Counted from the first letter of the stretch, positions 1-9,704 are shown. The stretch is 64,000 nt of DNA from Paenibacillus sp. 1011MAR3C5 (GCF_003591485.1 NZ_QZCF01000009.1:124001-188000), one strand, 5' to 3'. The notes: a model not told the origin generated them from the sequence alone. Program-made: numbers and translations.

Positions 1-1830
1 GGGGTATGGAGTCCAGAAGAACAATTAATTGCAGGCCAAAACGCCTTTGACCCGAAAGTAAAACAGAAGTTTGAAAAAGAGGTTCGAGAGGCTGTAGAAG
101 CGGTGTACGGAAATATCAAGCTTGAAGCTGAGGCGCATTCAGGAAAAGCCAGCGGTAATTATTTGTTTAATGCAGGGCCCTATCTCATGGGATGGATCGT
201 CGGCACAGAATGGGATCCTATGATGGTGGATAAAACGAATAAGAACAATTCGGGTGCAGCTGATTATAAGGGAGAACATTTTCAAAGCAAACCTGGTGCT
301 AATCCCTTTGAAAAATGGTTGGCCGAGATGGTCGACATAACAGCCACAACAGAAGCTAAGCACGGATGGCAGCATCCGATAGCATTCTCGAATTGGGTGA
401 CTACCGACCCGCTTGAACATCCAGGTGAGCCATTAATTACTGAAGATATGGTCAGTGTGGATCCGATGCATATCGAAGCCGTAGATTGGGATGCCGGTTA
501 TTTTGCCTCCTATCACGTTTACCCGTATTATCCTGATTTCTTTACCTTCGACAAATCGTTTCAAACGATGAAAAATGATAAAGGTGAAGTGGATAGCTAT
601 AAAACCTATCTTCACAAGCTGAAGGAATACCATAACGATATGCCAGTTATGATTACCGAATTTGGCGTTCCCGCCTCACAAGGCATTGCCCATACAGGCA
701 TGCTGGGGCGCAATCAGGGAGGACACGACGACAAAACACAAGGGGAAATGGATGCGGATATGTTCCGGCAAATCCATCAGGAGGGATACTCCGGCGCGAT
801 CTTGTTTACATGGCAGGACGAGTGGTTTAAGAAAACCTGGAACACGTTAAACTACGACATTCCTGACCGGCGGGCTTATTGGTATAACACGCTCACGAAC
901 GAATCCCATTTTGGAATACTCGGCATGTATCCAAGTAAAGATGATGTGATTCACATTGACGGGGATGCATCAGACTGGGACAAGCTCGATGATGGGGATA
1001 AGACTAAGCTAGATATGCAAATGAAAGGTTTTAATGAAATATGGGCCACGCATGATGAAGGATATTTATATCTCTTGGCCAAGTTAACTGAACCTTTAGA
1101 TTTAACAGAAAATTCCGTCTATTTAGGATTCGATACTTTAAAGGGCGGCAACCGCCATGCACCGCAGCTCCAAGGAAAGACGCTGGATGAAGGATTGGAA
1201 ACCTTAATCGAACTCGGAAACAAGGATAAAGGGCAGATGATGATAGCCTCCAATTATGACTTCCATACCCGAATCTATGGCAAGCTGTCGAAAATATTAG
1301 CTTACGATCCAAAACAATTTCAGGACGATAGCGGACTCTTTAACCCATGGAAATTGGTCGTCAATTATTTGCTCGAATATCCGGATTCCCGTGTCGATCA
1401 TCCCTTCGGCGATATCGAAGTAGGAGACTTGCTGAGAGGAACTAGCGATCCGCAAGATCCGAACTATAATTCGAAGGCAATGTGGCAGGCAAAAGGCGAT
1501 GTATTGGAAATTCGTATTCCATGGATGCTGCTGGGGTTCAGTGATCCAAGCTCACTCAGCGCCATTAGTTACAAAGATACGGGAACGAAACAACTTGAAT
1601 CGGAGAAAGTCGAGGGCGTTCGCATTGTTCCATGGATCGTCCGCAAGGATTCGAAGGAAGTCATCGGACTAGAAGGCAACAACCCCTATCCGATATCGAA
1701 ACTTCCGCTTTACACCTGGAAAAGGTGGGAAGATATCGACGTTAAATATGTGGAACGCCCAAAACAAAGTTATTCGATTATGAAAAAAGCGATGCGTGAA
1801 GTGAATCAACCGGTATCCGAGCATAAATGA
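1..1830 (+). CDS. Glycosidase-like TIM-barrel protein with C-terminal beta-sandwich (5' partial)
   Basis: The frame is open from base 1, so the true start lies before the window; an internal ATG at 103 is not the start. About 609 residues are visible. The first part resembles a glycoside hydrolase TIM barrel: VMITEFGVPAS near visible residue 220 has the Glu of a retaining-enzyme nucleophile (TEFG), followed by AILFTWQDEWF at the end of a barrel. From about base 945 the sequence IDGDASDWDKLDD starts a carbohydrate-binding, DOMON/CBM9-like domain. It heads a same-strand run with a glycosyltransferase and sugar-nucleotide enzymes, so a role in trimming or release of an exopolysaccharide is inferred. 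Substrate unknown. Its stop overlaps an ATG of the next frame. Confidence 0.7.
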   Translation, partial: GVWSPEEQLIAGQNAFDPKVKQKFEKEVREAVEAVYGNIKLEAEAHSGKASGNYLFNAGPYLMGWIVGTEWDPMMVDKTNKNNSGAADYKGEHFQSKPGANPFEKWLAEMVDITATTEAKHGWQHPIAFSNWVTTDPLEHPGEPLITEDMVSVDPMHIEAVDWDAGYFASYHVYPYYPDFFTFDKSFQTMKNDKGEVDSYKTYLHKLKEYHNDMPVMITEFGVPASQGIAHTGMLGRNQGGHDDKTQGEMDADMFRQIHQEGYSGAILFTWQDEWFKKTWNTLNYDIPDRRAYWYNTLTNESHFGILGMYPSKDDVIHIDGDASDWDKLDDGDKTKLDMQMKGFNEIWATHDEGYLYLLAKLTEPLDLTENSVYLGFDTLKGGNRHAPQLQGKTLDEGLETLIELGNKDKGQMMIASNYDFHTRIYGKLSKILAYDPKQFQDDSGLFNPWKLVVNYLLEYPDSRVDHPFGDIEVGDLLRGTSDPQDPNYNSKAMWQAKGDVLEIRIPWMLLGFSDPSSLSAISYKDTGTKQLESEKVEGVRIVPWIVRKDSKEVIGLEGNNPYPISKLPLYTWKRWEDIDVKYVERPKQSYSIMKKAMREVNQPVSEHK

Positions 1831-1850
1831 AGGAAGGAAGGATTTTATTT

Positions 1851-3020
1851 GTGTATATCAACATCGAAGTAGCGCTCAAATTTTTGTATGTTCTCATTAT
1901 TTTGAATGTTGTATTCGTTGCCGCGGTTTATGCCATAAAAATCAAACGCTTGAGAAGAACCAGAATAGAACGCAGGTTTGAGGTCAAAATCAAAGATTAC
2001 CTTACCTATGTCCTGGTCAATATCGAAGGAAAAGAACCGCTGCAGGCACCGCCGTTTTCATTGAACAAAGTAGAACAAGAAGTGATGCAGGAACGTTTGA
2101 ATGATATGATCGAAAATTTTACCGGAACACCACGCGAAAAATGTATAGAGCTGTGCAAACGCTTGGGACTGGTGCAATATCATCTGGATCGTTTGAAAAA
2201 AGGCTCTTATGCTGTGAAAATCGATGCGGCATATCACTTAGGCTGTATGAGAGTGCAGGAAGCTGTTCCGGATTTACTCCAGCTTCTCGCAACGCATAAG
2301 CTGAATTCTTCCCTCTTTGTCATCGCCCGGTCGATTGCGAAATGTGCTCGCGATGAACAGGATGTGAAGGAAATGGTACAGCTTCTTCTGAGCCATAACA
2401 AAGGATTTTATGATTTGCTTGTAGACATGATTAAAGAAGCGGATATCGACCATGGGGCGCTGTTTGCTGAATTCATTCAACGGGATAGCAAGGAGTATAT
2501 CCAAATCGGTTTGTGCGGATTGAGAGACTACACCGAGCCGACGGTAGCATCGGCTGTCTATCGTCTCATCGATTCCGAGGACAGAATGATTCAATCTAAA
2601 GCCGTGGAAATCTATCTGAAATCAGTTCACTTTATACCTAGAAACGTCGTTCAAAAGCTGCTTCAGCATCCGCTGGATGAACTGCGTGTCCTTACGATTG
2701 GGGCGATCGCCGATCAGAAGCTGGTTACGTATATCGATGTCATGAAAAACGCATTATTGGATGAAAGCAAGCGAGTATCCGCAGCCAGTGCAAAAGGGTT
2801 ATTGCTTCTTGGAGAAGACGGCATAGCCACATTATGCGGAGTCACTGCAGAAGTAAGAGGGTCAGAGCAAGGGGAATACCTCCAGATGCTTATTGAGGAA
2901 GAACTCAAATTTCTTTCGATACAGCTCCATGACCTTGATAAACTAACACGATATAATTCGCTCACCTACCATTACGAAAAAACGCTAGGCAAGAACAAAC
3001 GAATCTATCGTGTTGTATAG
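1851..3020 (+). CDS. Membrane-anchored HEAT-repeat protein
   Basis: About 389 residues. An N-terminal hydrophobic segment (FLYVLIILNVVFVAAVYAI) is followed by basic residues (KIKRLRR), giving one signal anchor with the rest cytoplasmic. From about residue 110 on, helical pairs such as DAAYHLGCMRVQEAVPDLLQLL are typical HEAT/armadillo repeats, a scaffold for protein contacts. An ATG at 1827 overlaps the upstream stop, but the GTG at 1851 has a purine-rich SD (GGAAGGA) 8 bases upstream and is preferred. It sits between a glycosidase-like gene and a glycosyltransferase gene, so it may be an assembly partner of a polysaccharide synthase. No enzymatic motif seen. Confidence 0.75.
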   Translation: MYINIEVALKFLYVLIILNVVFVAAVYAIKIKRLRRTRIERRFEVKIKDYLTYVLVNIEGKEPLQAPPFSLNKVEQEVMQERLNDMIENFTGTPREKCIELCKRLGLVQYHLDRLKKGSYAVKIDAAYHLGCMRVQEAVPDLLQLLATHKLNSSLFVIARSIAKCARDEQDVKEMVQLLLSHNKGFYDLLVDMIKEADIDHGALFAEFIQRDSKEYIQIGLCGLRDYTEPTVASAVYRLIDSEDRMIQSKAVEIYLKSVHFIPRNVVQKLLQHPLDELRVLTIGAIADQKLVTYIDVMKNALLDESKRVSAASAKGLLLLGEDGIATLCGVTAEVRGSEQGEYLQMLIEEELKFLSIQLHDLDKLTRYNSLTYHYEKTLGKNKRIYRVV

Positions 3021-3046
3021 CTTATAGGTTTAGGAGGGAACAAAGC

Positions 3047-4489
3047 ATGAGGCTTCTGGAATATTATTTACAACAAGCAATGGACTACTTGCGCGATTTT
3101 TTATTGGGATACGGCTACTTTGCCATGTATTATGGCCTCATTATAACGTTCATTTATTTCTTAATCTTCGGTCTGTCGATTCGTCATACTTTCCCTCTAC
3201 AAAGAGGGATAAAATATAATCGCGTACGGAAGCTATCCGGTTCTGAACACGTACCGCCGGTGTCCATATTAGTTCCGGCATATAACGAAGAATTAATGAT
3301 TAAAGAAAATGTACGAAATTTATTGGCTTTGAATTATCCGGAATATGAGGTCATCGTCGTTAATGACGGCTCAAAAGACGATACAGCCAAAATTATGATC
3401 GAAGAGTTTCAACTAAAAGAAATTAAGCCATTTGTTGCAAAACATATTAAAACCAACATGGTCAGAGGTTACTATCATAATCCTGAATATCCAAACTTGT
3501 ATTTCATTGATAAGGAAAATGGGGGGAAAGCGGACTCCTTGAATGCAGGGATTAACCTTTCTCACTATGGTTTGATTTCTACGATTGATGCGGATTCACT
3601 TTTGGAAAAAGATGCTCTGACAAGAATCGCCAGAGTGTATATGGAAAACCCCGAAGATACGGTAGCGGTCGGCGGAAATGTTCGAATCGTTAACAGTTGT
3701 ACGGTAGAAGACGGGATGGTCAAAAACATCAGATTTCCTAAAAAAATGTGGCCTGCTCTCCAGAACGTTGAGTATATCAAAGCGTTCTTAGGCGGCCGGA
3801 TAGGCTGGAGCTCCATTAACGGATTGATCATTGTATCCGGCGCCTTCGGTGTTTTTCAGAAGGATAAGGTAATTGCCATAGGCGGCTACCGCGGCGGATA
3901 CCCTGGGGAAGATATGAACATCGTCATCAAGCTGCATCGTTATTGCTTGAAGAACAAAATACCTTATCAAGTCGGTTTCTGTCCGGATGCTGTTTGTTGG
4001 ACACAAGCACCGGATACGTACCGGATTTTAAGCAGCCAGCGAATGCGCTGGGGGCGCGGTAACTTAAAAAACATGATCGAGGAAGGAATCCATATGATCT
4101 TCCGCCCCCGTTATAAATTGTTCGGGTGGTTAACAATTCCTTATAACATCCTATTTGAAACCTTAAATCCTTATATCCGTCTGAGCGGGCTAATCGCCAT
4201 GATCGGTTATTGGCTGCTCAATATGGCGGATTGGAAAACAGTCGTTGTGTTTATGCTGGTGAACTTTTTCTCCTGCTTCATTCTTAGCCTTGGCGCTTTA
4301 TTTATCGAGGAAAAAGCTTTTAGCCGTTATCCTAAACTGAGTGATCTCAATAAAATGCTGCTCTACTCTTTCCTTATGTTTCTCGGTTATCGTCAAGTTG
4401 GCGTTCTATGGAGATTCTTGGGACACATCGACTTCTTCCGCAACAATAATACGTGGGGAACGATGGTTAGAACCAATTTCAACAAATAA
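3047..4489 (+). CDS. Processive family 2 glycosyltransferase (polysaccharide synthase)
   Basis: 480 residues, preceded by AGGAGGG. One N-terminal membrane helix (about residues 22-42), a cytosolic GT-A domain with SILVPAYNEE and VVNDGSKDDT, TIDADS as the metal-binding DxD, GEDMNI as the catalytic acidic motif and QRMRWGRGN as the QxxRW motif of processive synthases, then about three C-terminal membrane helices. This layout matches PgaC/IcaA/BcsA/HasA-type enzymes that polymerise a beta-linked polymer and pass it through the membrane. The neighbouring glmM-type and UDP-sugar dehydrogenase genes suggest HexNAc and/or uronic acid as substrate, but the sequence does not fix the polymer. Confidence 0.9.
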   Translation: MRLLEYYLQQAMDYLRDFLLGYGYFAMYYGLIITFIYFLIFGLSIRHTFPLQRGIKYNRVRKLSGSEHVPPVSILVPAYNEELMIKENVRNLLALNYPEYEVIVVNDGSKDDTAKIMIEEFQLKEIKPFVAKHIKTNMVRGYYHNPEYPNLYFIDKENGGKADSLNAGINLSHYGLISTIDADSLLEKDALTRIARVYMENPEDTVAVGGNVRIVNSCTVEDGMVKNIRFPKKMWPALQNVEYIKAFLGGRIGWSSINGLIIVSGAFGVFQKDKVIAIGGYRGGYPGEDMNIVIKLHRYCLKNKIPYQVGFCPDAVCWTQAPDTYRILSSQRMRWGRGNLKNMIEEGIHMIFRPRYKLFGWLTIPYNILFETLNPYIRLSGLIAMIGYWLLNMADWKTVVVFMLVNFFSCFILSLGALFIEEKAFSRYPKLSDLNKMLLYSFLMFLGYRQVGVLWRFLGHIDFFRNNNTWGTMVRTNFNK

Positions 4490-4521
4490 TATCAAGTATA
4501 TAGATAAAAGGAGTGGAGAAT

Positions 4522-5325
4522 GTGGCCGTTGTCATTCGAAACAACATTCAGGAAACTACGCTGCAGCTTTTACAATTCATTCATGTGGCAACCAAGAAGA
4601 ACGCCTCGTGCGGAGTCATTTTGGCTCCTTGCGCGAATATGAACCCCAAAACGCTCGAACAGGCAAAATTACTTATGAGCAACAACGATGCCTCACTTTC
4701 GGTCCAATTTTTCTATGACGATCCGAATCAGGTGCTGTGTGCGGTTTTGGACAATGGAACCATGGGCAATACCCATTACGCGTCTCTGGTGCTAAAAGAT
4801 TTTCTCCAAGATCAGCATCTGCTGCAAGGGCAATTGATTGTAACCAGCTTTCCGGAGAACGGGAACCCGACCAAGTCTATGATTGAGAAATTCATGCAAC
4901 AAGCGATTCGGGGCAAAGGGAAGGAAGGAGACATTCACTTCTTTACGGGGGCCAATGCTGCCGCATCCGTTCTTATAGTCGATACCGACGATATTGTACG
5001 CGAATTTATCAAGACCCGGCTGGAGTTAAAGGGGTATCGCGTATATGAGGCCAAAGATGGACAAGAAGCTTACAATGTATTCGTTCGAGAATTGCCGGGC
5101 CTCGTCATTACCGAATTGAATTTGCCTATCATCGATGGATATCAACTCATCCGCAAGATTCAAGCTACTAACTCGTATGAAGGCGAGGTTATTGTTCTGA
5201 CGGACAAGCAGCTCACGGAAAACATGAGTCGTGCTTATGAGTCAGGGGCTGCCGACTACGTGACAAAACCTCTTTCGATCTCTGAATTAGAATGGAAAAT
5301 TAAGAGATTGACTAAAAATAATTAA
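4522..5325 (+). CDS. Receiver-domain protein with degenerate phosphorylation site
   Basis: 267 residues from the GTG at 4522, which has AAGGAG (4508-4513) 8 bases upstream; another GTG at 4513 lies inside that SD. Residues about 1-145 form an unrecognised domain. The C-terminal 120 residues are a CheY-like receiver (VLIVDTDDIVREFI, VIVLTDKQ, DYVTKPLS). The phosphoacceptor position reads GLVITELNLP, with Glu where Asp is expected, and the acidic pair is VDTDD instead of VDDD. The Thr and Lys switch residues remain. It may therefore act without phosphorylation, as a pseudo-receiver. No output DNA-binding domain. Located inside the polysaccharide cluster, so a regulator of the synthase is a reasonable guess. 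Confidence 0.8.
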   Translation: MAVVIRNNIQETTLQLLQFIHVATKKNASCGVILAPCANMNPKTLEQAKLLMSNNDASLSVQFFYDDPNQVLCAVLDNGTMGNTHYASLVLKDFLQDQHLLQGQLIVTSFPENGNPTKSMIEKFMQQAIRGKGKEGDIHFFTGANAAASVLIVDTDDIVREFIKTRLELKGYRVYEAKDGQEAYNVFVRELPGLVITELNLPIIDGYQLIRKIQATNSYEGEVIVLTDKQLTENMSRAYESGAADYVTKPLSISELEWKIKRLTKNN

Positions 5326-5355
5326 AATTGTGAACTTGAGAGGAGCGGATACGAT

Positions 5356-6708
5356 ATGATTTATAACCATTTAAAAGAAAAGCTGCAAAGTAAAACGGCG
5401 AAGGTAGGCGTCATTGGTCTAGGGTATGTAGGATTGCCATTAACGATGGAAATGGTGAAAGGCGGCTTTACCGTCTATGGCATTGATTTGGATAACCGTA
5501 AGGTAGAGTCCCTTCTTAATGGGGAGTCCTATATTCAAGATGTGCCAAATTCTATGGTGGCCGATGCCGTGGGCAGCGGGAAATTTGTACCAACGGACAA
5601 ATTTGAAACCATTCGCGAATTAGATACGATCAGCATTTGCGTGCCGACTCCGCTCAGCGAACACCAAGATCCGGACACTTCCTTTATCGTGAGCGTTGTG
5701 AATGAGATCAAGAAATATATTAAAAAAGGAACCTTAATCGTCCTTGAAAGCACGACGTATCCCGGAACGACCGAAGAATTAATTGAATATGAGCTTGAGG
5801 CTCAGGGATTAACGGTAGGCCGGGATTTCTTCCTATGCTTCTCGCCGGAACGCGTGGACCCGGGTAATACCAACTACAATACGTACAATACGCCCAAGGT
5901 CATTGGCGGAACTACCGAAAAATGCAAAGAACTAGGCATCATGCTTTACAACAACGTGGTCAAAACTGTCGTTCCGGTTTCTTCTCCGAAAGTAGCGGAG
6001 ATGTCAAAGCTGCTTGAAAATACGTTTCGCAGCGTCAATATCGCTTTCGTCAACGAATTGGCCATGATGTGCGATCGAATGGCAATTGACGTGTGGGAAG
6101 TTATTCGAGCTGCTTCTACGAAGCCGTTCGGATTCATGTCCTTTTATCCGGGGCCGGGAATCGGCGGTCACTGCATTCCGCTGGATCCGATGTATTTGTC
6201 TTGGAAAGCAAAAGAATTCCGTTTCTATAGCAAGTTTATCGAATTGGCCCAATCTATTAACGATAATATGCCGGAATATGTGTTGAACAAAACGGCTCAA
6301 GTCTTAAATGTATATGCGAAATCAATCCGCAACTCGAGAGTGCTGCTATTAGGTATGTCCTATAAGCCGGATATCGACGATCTGCGTGAATCTCCCGGCT
6401 TGGAAATCTATGAATTGTTCAAAAAAAGCGGAGCGAAAGTCGAGTATTACGATCCATATGCAACTACGTTCAAAGACGAGCAAGGTCACGTCGTTCAGAC
6501 GGTAAAATACGACCCAGATGCATTTTCCCAATACGATTGCTTGGTGTTGATCACCAATCATCGAAGCTTCAGCTATCATGAATTAGCCGAAATTGGAGTT
6601 CCGATCATTGATACACGTAATGCCTTTGCAGATATCGAGTCGGATAACATTCATAAGCTGGGAACCGGAATTAATCAAAAAGCTGCGAAAGTTCCTGTTG
6701 GTGCTTAA
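5356..6708 (+). CDS. UDP-N-acetylhexosamine/UDP-glucose 6-dehydrogenase family
   Basis: 450 residues with SD GAGAGGAG. N-terminal Rossmann motif GVIGLGYVGLP, substrate region SPERVDPG, catalytic Cys in GIGGHCIPLDP (about residue 270), and C-terminal UDP-binding domain containing SYKPDIDDLRESP. The GGHCIPLDP form and the length fit the WbpA/WecC group (UDP-GlcNAc or UDP-ManNAc 6-dehydrogenase), which oxidise C6 twice with NAD+ to give a uronate. UDP-glucose dehydrogenase is the alternative. It lies between the receiver gene and the second glycosidase-like gene and would supply an acidic sugar nucleotide. Confidence 0.88.
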   Translation: MIYNHLKEKLQSKTAKVGVIGLGYVGLPLTMEMVKGGFTVYGIDLDNRKVESLLNGESYIQDVPNSMVADAVGSGKFVPTDKFETIRELDTISICVPTPLSEHQDPDTSFIVSVVNEIKKYIKKGTLIVLESTTYPGTTEELIEYELEAQGLTVGRDFFLCFSPERVDPGNTNYNTYNTPKVIGGTTEKCKELGIMLYNNVVKTVVPVSSPKVAEMSKLLENTFRSVNIAFVNELAMMCDRMAIDVWEVIRAASTKPFGFMSFYPGPGIGGHCIPLDPMYLSWKAKEFRFYSKFIELAQSINDNMPEYVLNKTAQVLNVYAKSIRNSRVLLLGMSYKPDIDDLRESPGLEIYELFKKSGAKVEYYDPYATTFKDEQGHVVQTVKYDPDAFSQYDCLVLITNHRSFSYHELAEIGVPIIDTRNAFADIESDNIHKLGTGINQKAAKVPVGA

Positions 6709-7615
6709 GCTCGTAACTCGAAAAAAGATGCCATTACTTAAAATGATCCTGATTACCTTGCTACCCTGCATGGTGATCGGGGCGGTTCTTATGCTGAAAT
6801 GGGGATCTGAAAAGCCGCCTGTTAAGGCAACCTGGGTATGGGATACAACAGCTTTGATGAAGGACAAAAACGAAATGCTCGCCTTTGCCGAAGGCCAAGG
6901 AGTGAATGTAATCTACCTGCATGTCGACCGCAAAGCAAGAGACTTTGAACCTTATCGAGCCTTCATCGAAGAAGCTCACGGATTAGGGATTGAAGTCGAA
7001 GCGTTAGGAGGAGATCCAGCCTGGGGATTAACCGAATATCAACAGGATATTGAATCCTTTATTGGATGGATTAAAGACTATCAGCTTGCTGCAGGTGAAC
7101 GAGCCGGATTTGACGGCATCCATGTGGACATTGAACCTTATCTGTTGAAGGAATGGGAGCAGGATCGTGACGATATCGTACGCCAATGGATGGAGAATGT
7201 GGAGCTTTTGGTCAAAGAAGTCAAGCAAGGCGCGTCCTTGCGGGTATCGGCCGATCTTCCTTTTTGGATTCATAAGATTCCTGCCAGCGATAGCGAGAGC
7301 GTCGGTTCTTGGATGATCGAGCAGCTCGACGGTGTGGTGCTCATGAATTACCGGAATTTCGCGATCGGAGAGAACGGAATTATTGCCAATGCTCTTCCGA
7401 TGATTAAAGAAGGAACTCGAGCAGGGAAACCTGTAATAATAGGTCTGGAAATGGCTCCTTCGGATGAAGGGGAGCATATTTCTTTTTTTGAAAAGGGCGT
7501 ATCCAGCTTGCAAAGGCAGATGCAGTTGAGCCATATTGTCATGCGGTGGCATACCGGATATCAAGGCTTTTCCATCCATGACTACAAAAGCTGGAAAGAA
7601 GCCGCGAAATCGTAA
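6701..7615 (+). CDS. Secreted or membrane-anchored glycosidase-like TIM-barrel protein
   Basis: About 304 residues. The N-terminus ([25 protein letters not shown]) is a signal peptide or anchor. Motifs [13 protein letters not shown] and [11 protein letters not shown] resemble the barrel strands of GH18-like or DUF4015-type glycosidases, with HVDIEPY carrying likely catalytic acids. The start is uncertain: GTG 6701 overlaps the upstream stop and would be translationally coupled, ATG 6728 is also in frame, and neither has a good SD. The still longer frame from 6593 lies inside the dehydrogenase and is rejected. Likely a polymer-modifying enzyme outside the membrane; substrate unknown. Confidence 0.72.
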   Translation: MLKLVTRKKMPLLKMILITLLPCMVIGAVLMLKWGSEKPPVKATWVWDTTALMKDKNEMLAFAEGQGVNVIYLHVDRKARDFEPYRAFIEEAHGLGIEVEALGGDPAWGLTEYQQDIESFIGWIKDYQLAAGERAGFDGIHVDIEPYLLKEWEQDRDDIVRQWMENVELLVKEVKQGASLRVSADLPFWIHKIPASDSESVGSWMIEQLDGVVLMNYRNFAIGENGIIANALPMIKEGTRAGKPVIIGLEMAPSDEGEHISFFEKGVSSLQRQMQLSHIVMRWHTGYQGFSIHDYKSWKEAAKS

Positions 7616-7632
7616 GGGAAGGAAGGATACGT

Positions 7633-8991
7633 ATGGGGAAATATTTTGGAACAGATGGGGTACGAGGAGTAGCAAACAGTAAGTTGACTCCTGAGTTGGT
7701 ATTCCGATTAGGCCGGTCAGGCGGATATGTGCTGACTCGGAGCAAGCAAGGGAAGCGGCCTAAAATTGTAATAGGACGGGATACCCGCATTTCAGGAGAA
7801 ATGCTGGAAGCGGCTCTTATTGCAGGCTTGTTGTCAATCGGTGTAGATGTTGTACGTTTAGGGATTATCCCTACGCCAGGCGTAGCGTACTTGACGAAAA
7901 CAAGGGGAGCGGATGCTGGGGTGATGATTTCCGCTTCTCATAACCCTGTGGAGGATAACGGGATTAAATTTTTTGGAGGCGACGGATTTAAGCTATCGGA
8001 TGAAATGGAAGCGGAGATAGAAGCGCTCCTTGATTCGGATGAAGATCGGATTCCACGCCCAATTGGCGGCGATGTGGGCAGGGTACAGGATGATCTCGAA
8101 GGCGGACAAGCCTATATCTCTTATTTAAAGTCCACGGTTAAAAATCGGTTCGAAGGGCTTAAAGTGGTATTGGATTGTGCCAATGGGGCGGCTTCGATGA
8201 TCGCGCCGCAGCTTTTCCGCGATTTGGGTGCCGACACGGTTGTCCTGGCGCATCAGCCGGACGGGCTGAATATTAACAAAGACTGTGGCTCTACGCACCC
8301 TGAAGCGGTTCAACAGGCTGTTTTGGAACATCAGGCCAATTTGGGCCTTTCCTTTGACGGGGATGCGGACCGGCTCATTGCCGTCGATGAGAAAGGAACG
8401 ATCGTTGATGGGGACCACATCCTCTTCATCCTAGCCGGATTCATGAAGAAGCAACATCGTTTGAATAACAATACGGTGGTCTCTACTGTGATGAGCAACC
8501 TGGGCTTCTATAAGGCGCTGGAGAAAAACGGAGTGGGGGCCAAACAAACGAAAGTCGGGGACCGCTATGTATTGGAGGAAATGGTACAAGGCGGATATAA
8601 CCTGGGCGGGGAACAGTCGGGCCATATTGTGATGTTGGACTATAATACGACTGGAGACGGCATGTTGTGTGCGATCCAGTTGATGGATGTGCTGATGTCC
8701 GAATCCGAGTCTCTAAGCGGGCTTGCTGAGTGCATGACCAAGTACCCGCAGCTTCTGGTGAATGTTCAAGTAGAGGACAAGTCGATGCTGGCAGGGAATC
8801 AAAAAATCGAAGAAGCCATCAAGTCAGTAGAGCATAAGATGGGCGGGAACGGAAGAGTGCTAGTTCGCCCTTCAGGTACAGAATCGATTGTTCGAGTTAT
8901 GGCAGAGGGCCCGAATGAGCAAGAGCTTTCCAGCTTTGTAGGTCTTATTGTCGATGTTGTTAAGGAAGAATTGGCATACAATCTGGTTTAA
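7633..8991 (+). CDS. glmM: Phosphoglucosamine mutase
   Basis: 452 residues, near the usual 445-450, with SD GGAAGGA. Opens with the typical [12 protein letters not shown]; phosphoserine loop [13 protein letters not shown] near residue 100; metal loop DGDADR; sugar-binding GGEQSGH; phosphate-binding RPSGTES near the C-terminus. Converts glucosamine-6-phosphate to glucosamine-1-phosphate on the way to UDP-GlcNAc. In Firmicutes the housekeeping glmM usually sits behind cdaA-cdaR; neither is here, so this may be a second copy dedicated to the polysaccharide locus (inference). It is the last gene before a strong terminator. Confidence 0.93.
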   Translation: MGKYFGTDGVRGVANSKLTPELVFRLGRSGGYVLTRSKQGKRPKIVIGRDTRISGEMLEAALIAGLLSIGVDVVRLGIIPTPGVAYLTKTRGADAGVMISASHNPVEDNGIKFFGGDGFKLSDEMEAEIEALLDSDEDRIPRPIGGDVGRVQDDLEGGQAYISYLKSTVKNRFEGLKVVLDCANGAASMIAPQLFRDLGADTVVLAHQPDGLNINKDCGSTHPEAVQQAVLEHQANLGLSFDGDADRLIAVDEKGTIVDGDHILFILAGFMKKQHRLNNNTVVSTVMSNLGFYKALEKNGVGAKQTKVGDRYVLEEMVQGGYNLGGEQSGHIVMLDYNTTGDGMLCAIQLMDVLMSESESLSGLAECMTKYPQLLVNVQVEDKSMLAGNQKIEEAIKSVEHKMGGNGRVLVRPSGTESIVRVMAEGPNEQELSSFVGLIVDVVKEELAYNLV

Positions 8992-9082
8992 TCGAATGGG
9001 GCGAAATTTCGGAGTGTTGCTCACTGTTAGTGAGGAAAAATTAATTACAAAAAAATTAAGCGCGTCAGATTAAAATTCAGTT

Positions 9083-9120
9083 CACCCCGAACGATTCGGA
9101 ATCGTTCGGGGTGTTTTATT
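9083..9120 (+). terminator. Terminator of the polysaccharide cluster
   Basis: A perfect 15-bp inverted repeat (9083-9097 with 9099-9113, arms CACCCCGAACGATTC and GAATCGTTCGGGGTG) is followed by TTTTATT. It lies 90 bases after the glmM stop and closes the run of co-directional genes. Confidence 0.92.
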
Positions 9121-9129
9121 ACAATCGAA

Positions 9130-9396
9130 TTGTTATATGATCCATTGGACATCTGTCAAAGCAATTGTTTCAATAAATTATTCAAGCCTGATCTTCTCCT
9201 GCTCGATTGGATGCTTCCGGATCAAAGCGGACTGGACATATGCAAAAAAGTGACAGCTAATTACAACATTCCGATCTTCATGATCACCGCAAAATCAGAT
9301 ATTACCGATAAAGTGCTAGGCCTGGAATTCGGCGCGGATGATTATATCACAAAGCCTTTTGATATGCGCGAAGTCGTCGCAGAGGACTTATCTTAA
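9130..9396 (+). pseudogene. Relic of an OmpR-type response regulator
   Basis: Only the middle and end of a receiver domain remain: PDLLLLDWMLPDQSG with the phosphoacceptor Asp, FMITAKSD with the switch Thr/Ser, and GADDYITKPFDMRE with the conserved Lys. The N-terminal strand with the acidic pair and the whole winged-helix output domain are missing, and the frame ends about 10 residues after the KPF motif. There is no SD and the frame opens only 17 bases after the preceding hairpin. A deletion remnant is the simplest reading. Confidence 0.75.
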
Positions 9397-9433
9397 CCTA
9401 AGCACTAAGAAGATATACTTTATATACCAGTGT

Positions 9434-9459
9434 TTGTCCTTCTCAATGTTCGCTATAAT
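9434..9459 (+). promoter_or_regulatory. Probable promoter of the lysine permease transcript
   Basis: A consensus TATAAT lies at 9454-9459, about 40 bases before the riboswitch fold. The -35 is weak: TTTG/TTGTCC sequences around 9431-9439 give spacers of 17 or 14. The assignment rests on the -10 and position. Confidence 0.5.
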
Positions 9460-9497
9460 GTTTTTGTAAATAAAATTGAATACAGCCCTCATCATGT

Positions 9498-9700
9498 CAA
9501 ACGATGAGGTAGAGGTCGCGGTATTTAGAAGTAGACCAGTGGAGACGCAGAGAACGTCATTGAAGCTGTTGAAAGGAACTACCGCCGAAGTTTGATTGCT
9601 GCTCTGGGCAATTGGGCTGGGACTGTTGCCGGAAGGTGCAGAACTGTCACAAATTTAATTTGTGTTGAGCTATCTTCAAAGAAGATAAGATGGGAATGAT
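9498..9700 (+). promoter_or_regulatory. Lysine riboswitch (L box)
   Basis: The leader carries the L-box hallmarks in order: GGTAGAGGTCGCG, AGAAGTA, GGAGACGCAGAGAACGTC, ACCGCCGAAG, a CTGGGCAATTGGGCTGGGACT region, and a 3' GCTATCTTC that can pair with GATGAGGTAG at the 5' end to close helix P1. It precedes a hairpin-plus-U-run terminator (9705-9731) and the permease gene. In this family bound lysine stabilises the aptamer and lets the terminator form. Recognised by motif reading only; a covariance-model search would settle the limits. Confidence 0.85.
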
Positions 9701-9704
9701 ATAT

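Noticed and set aside
6593-6700. Long 5' extension of the second glycosidase-like gene
   Set aside because: It lies inside the dehydrogenase gene and would bury the signal peptide.
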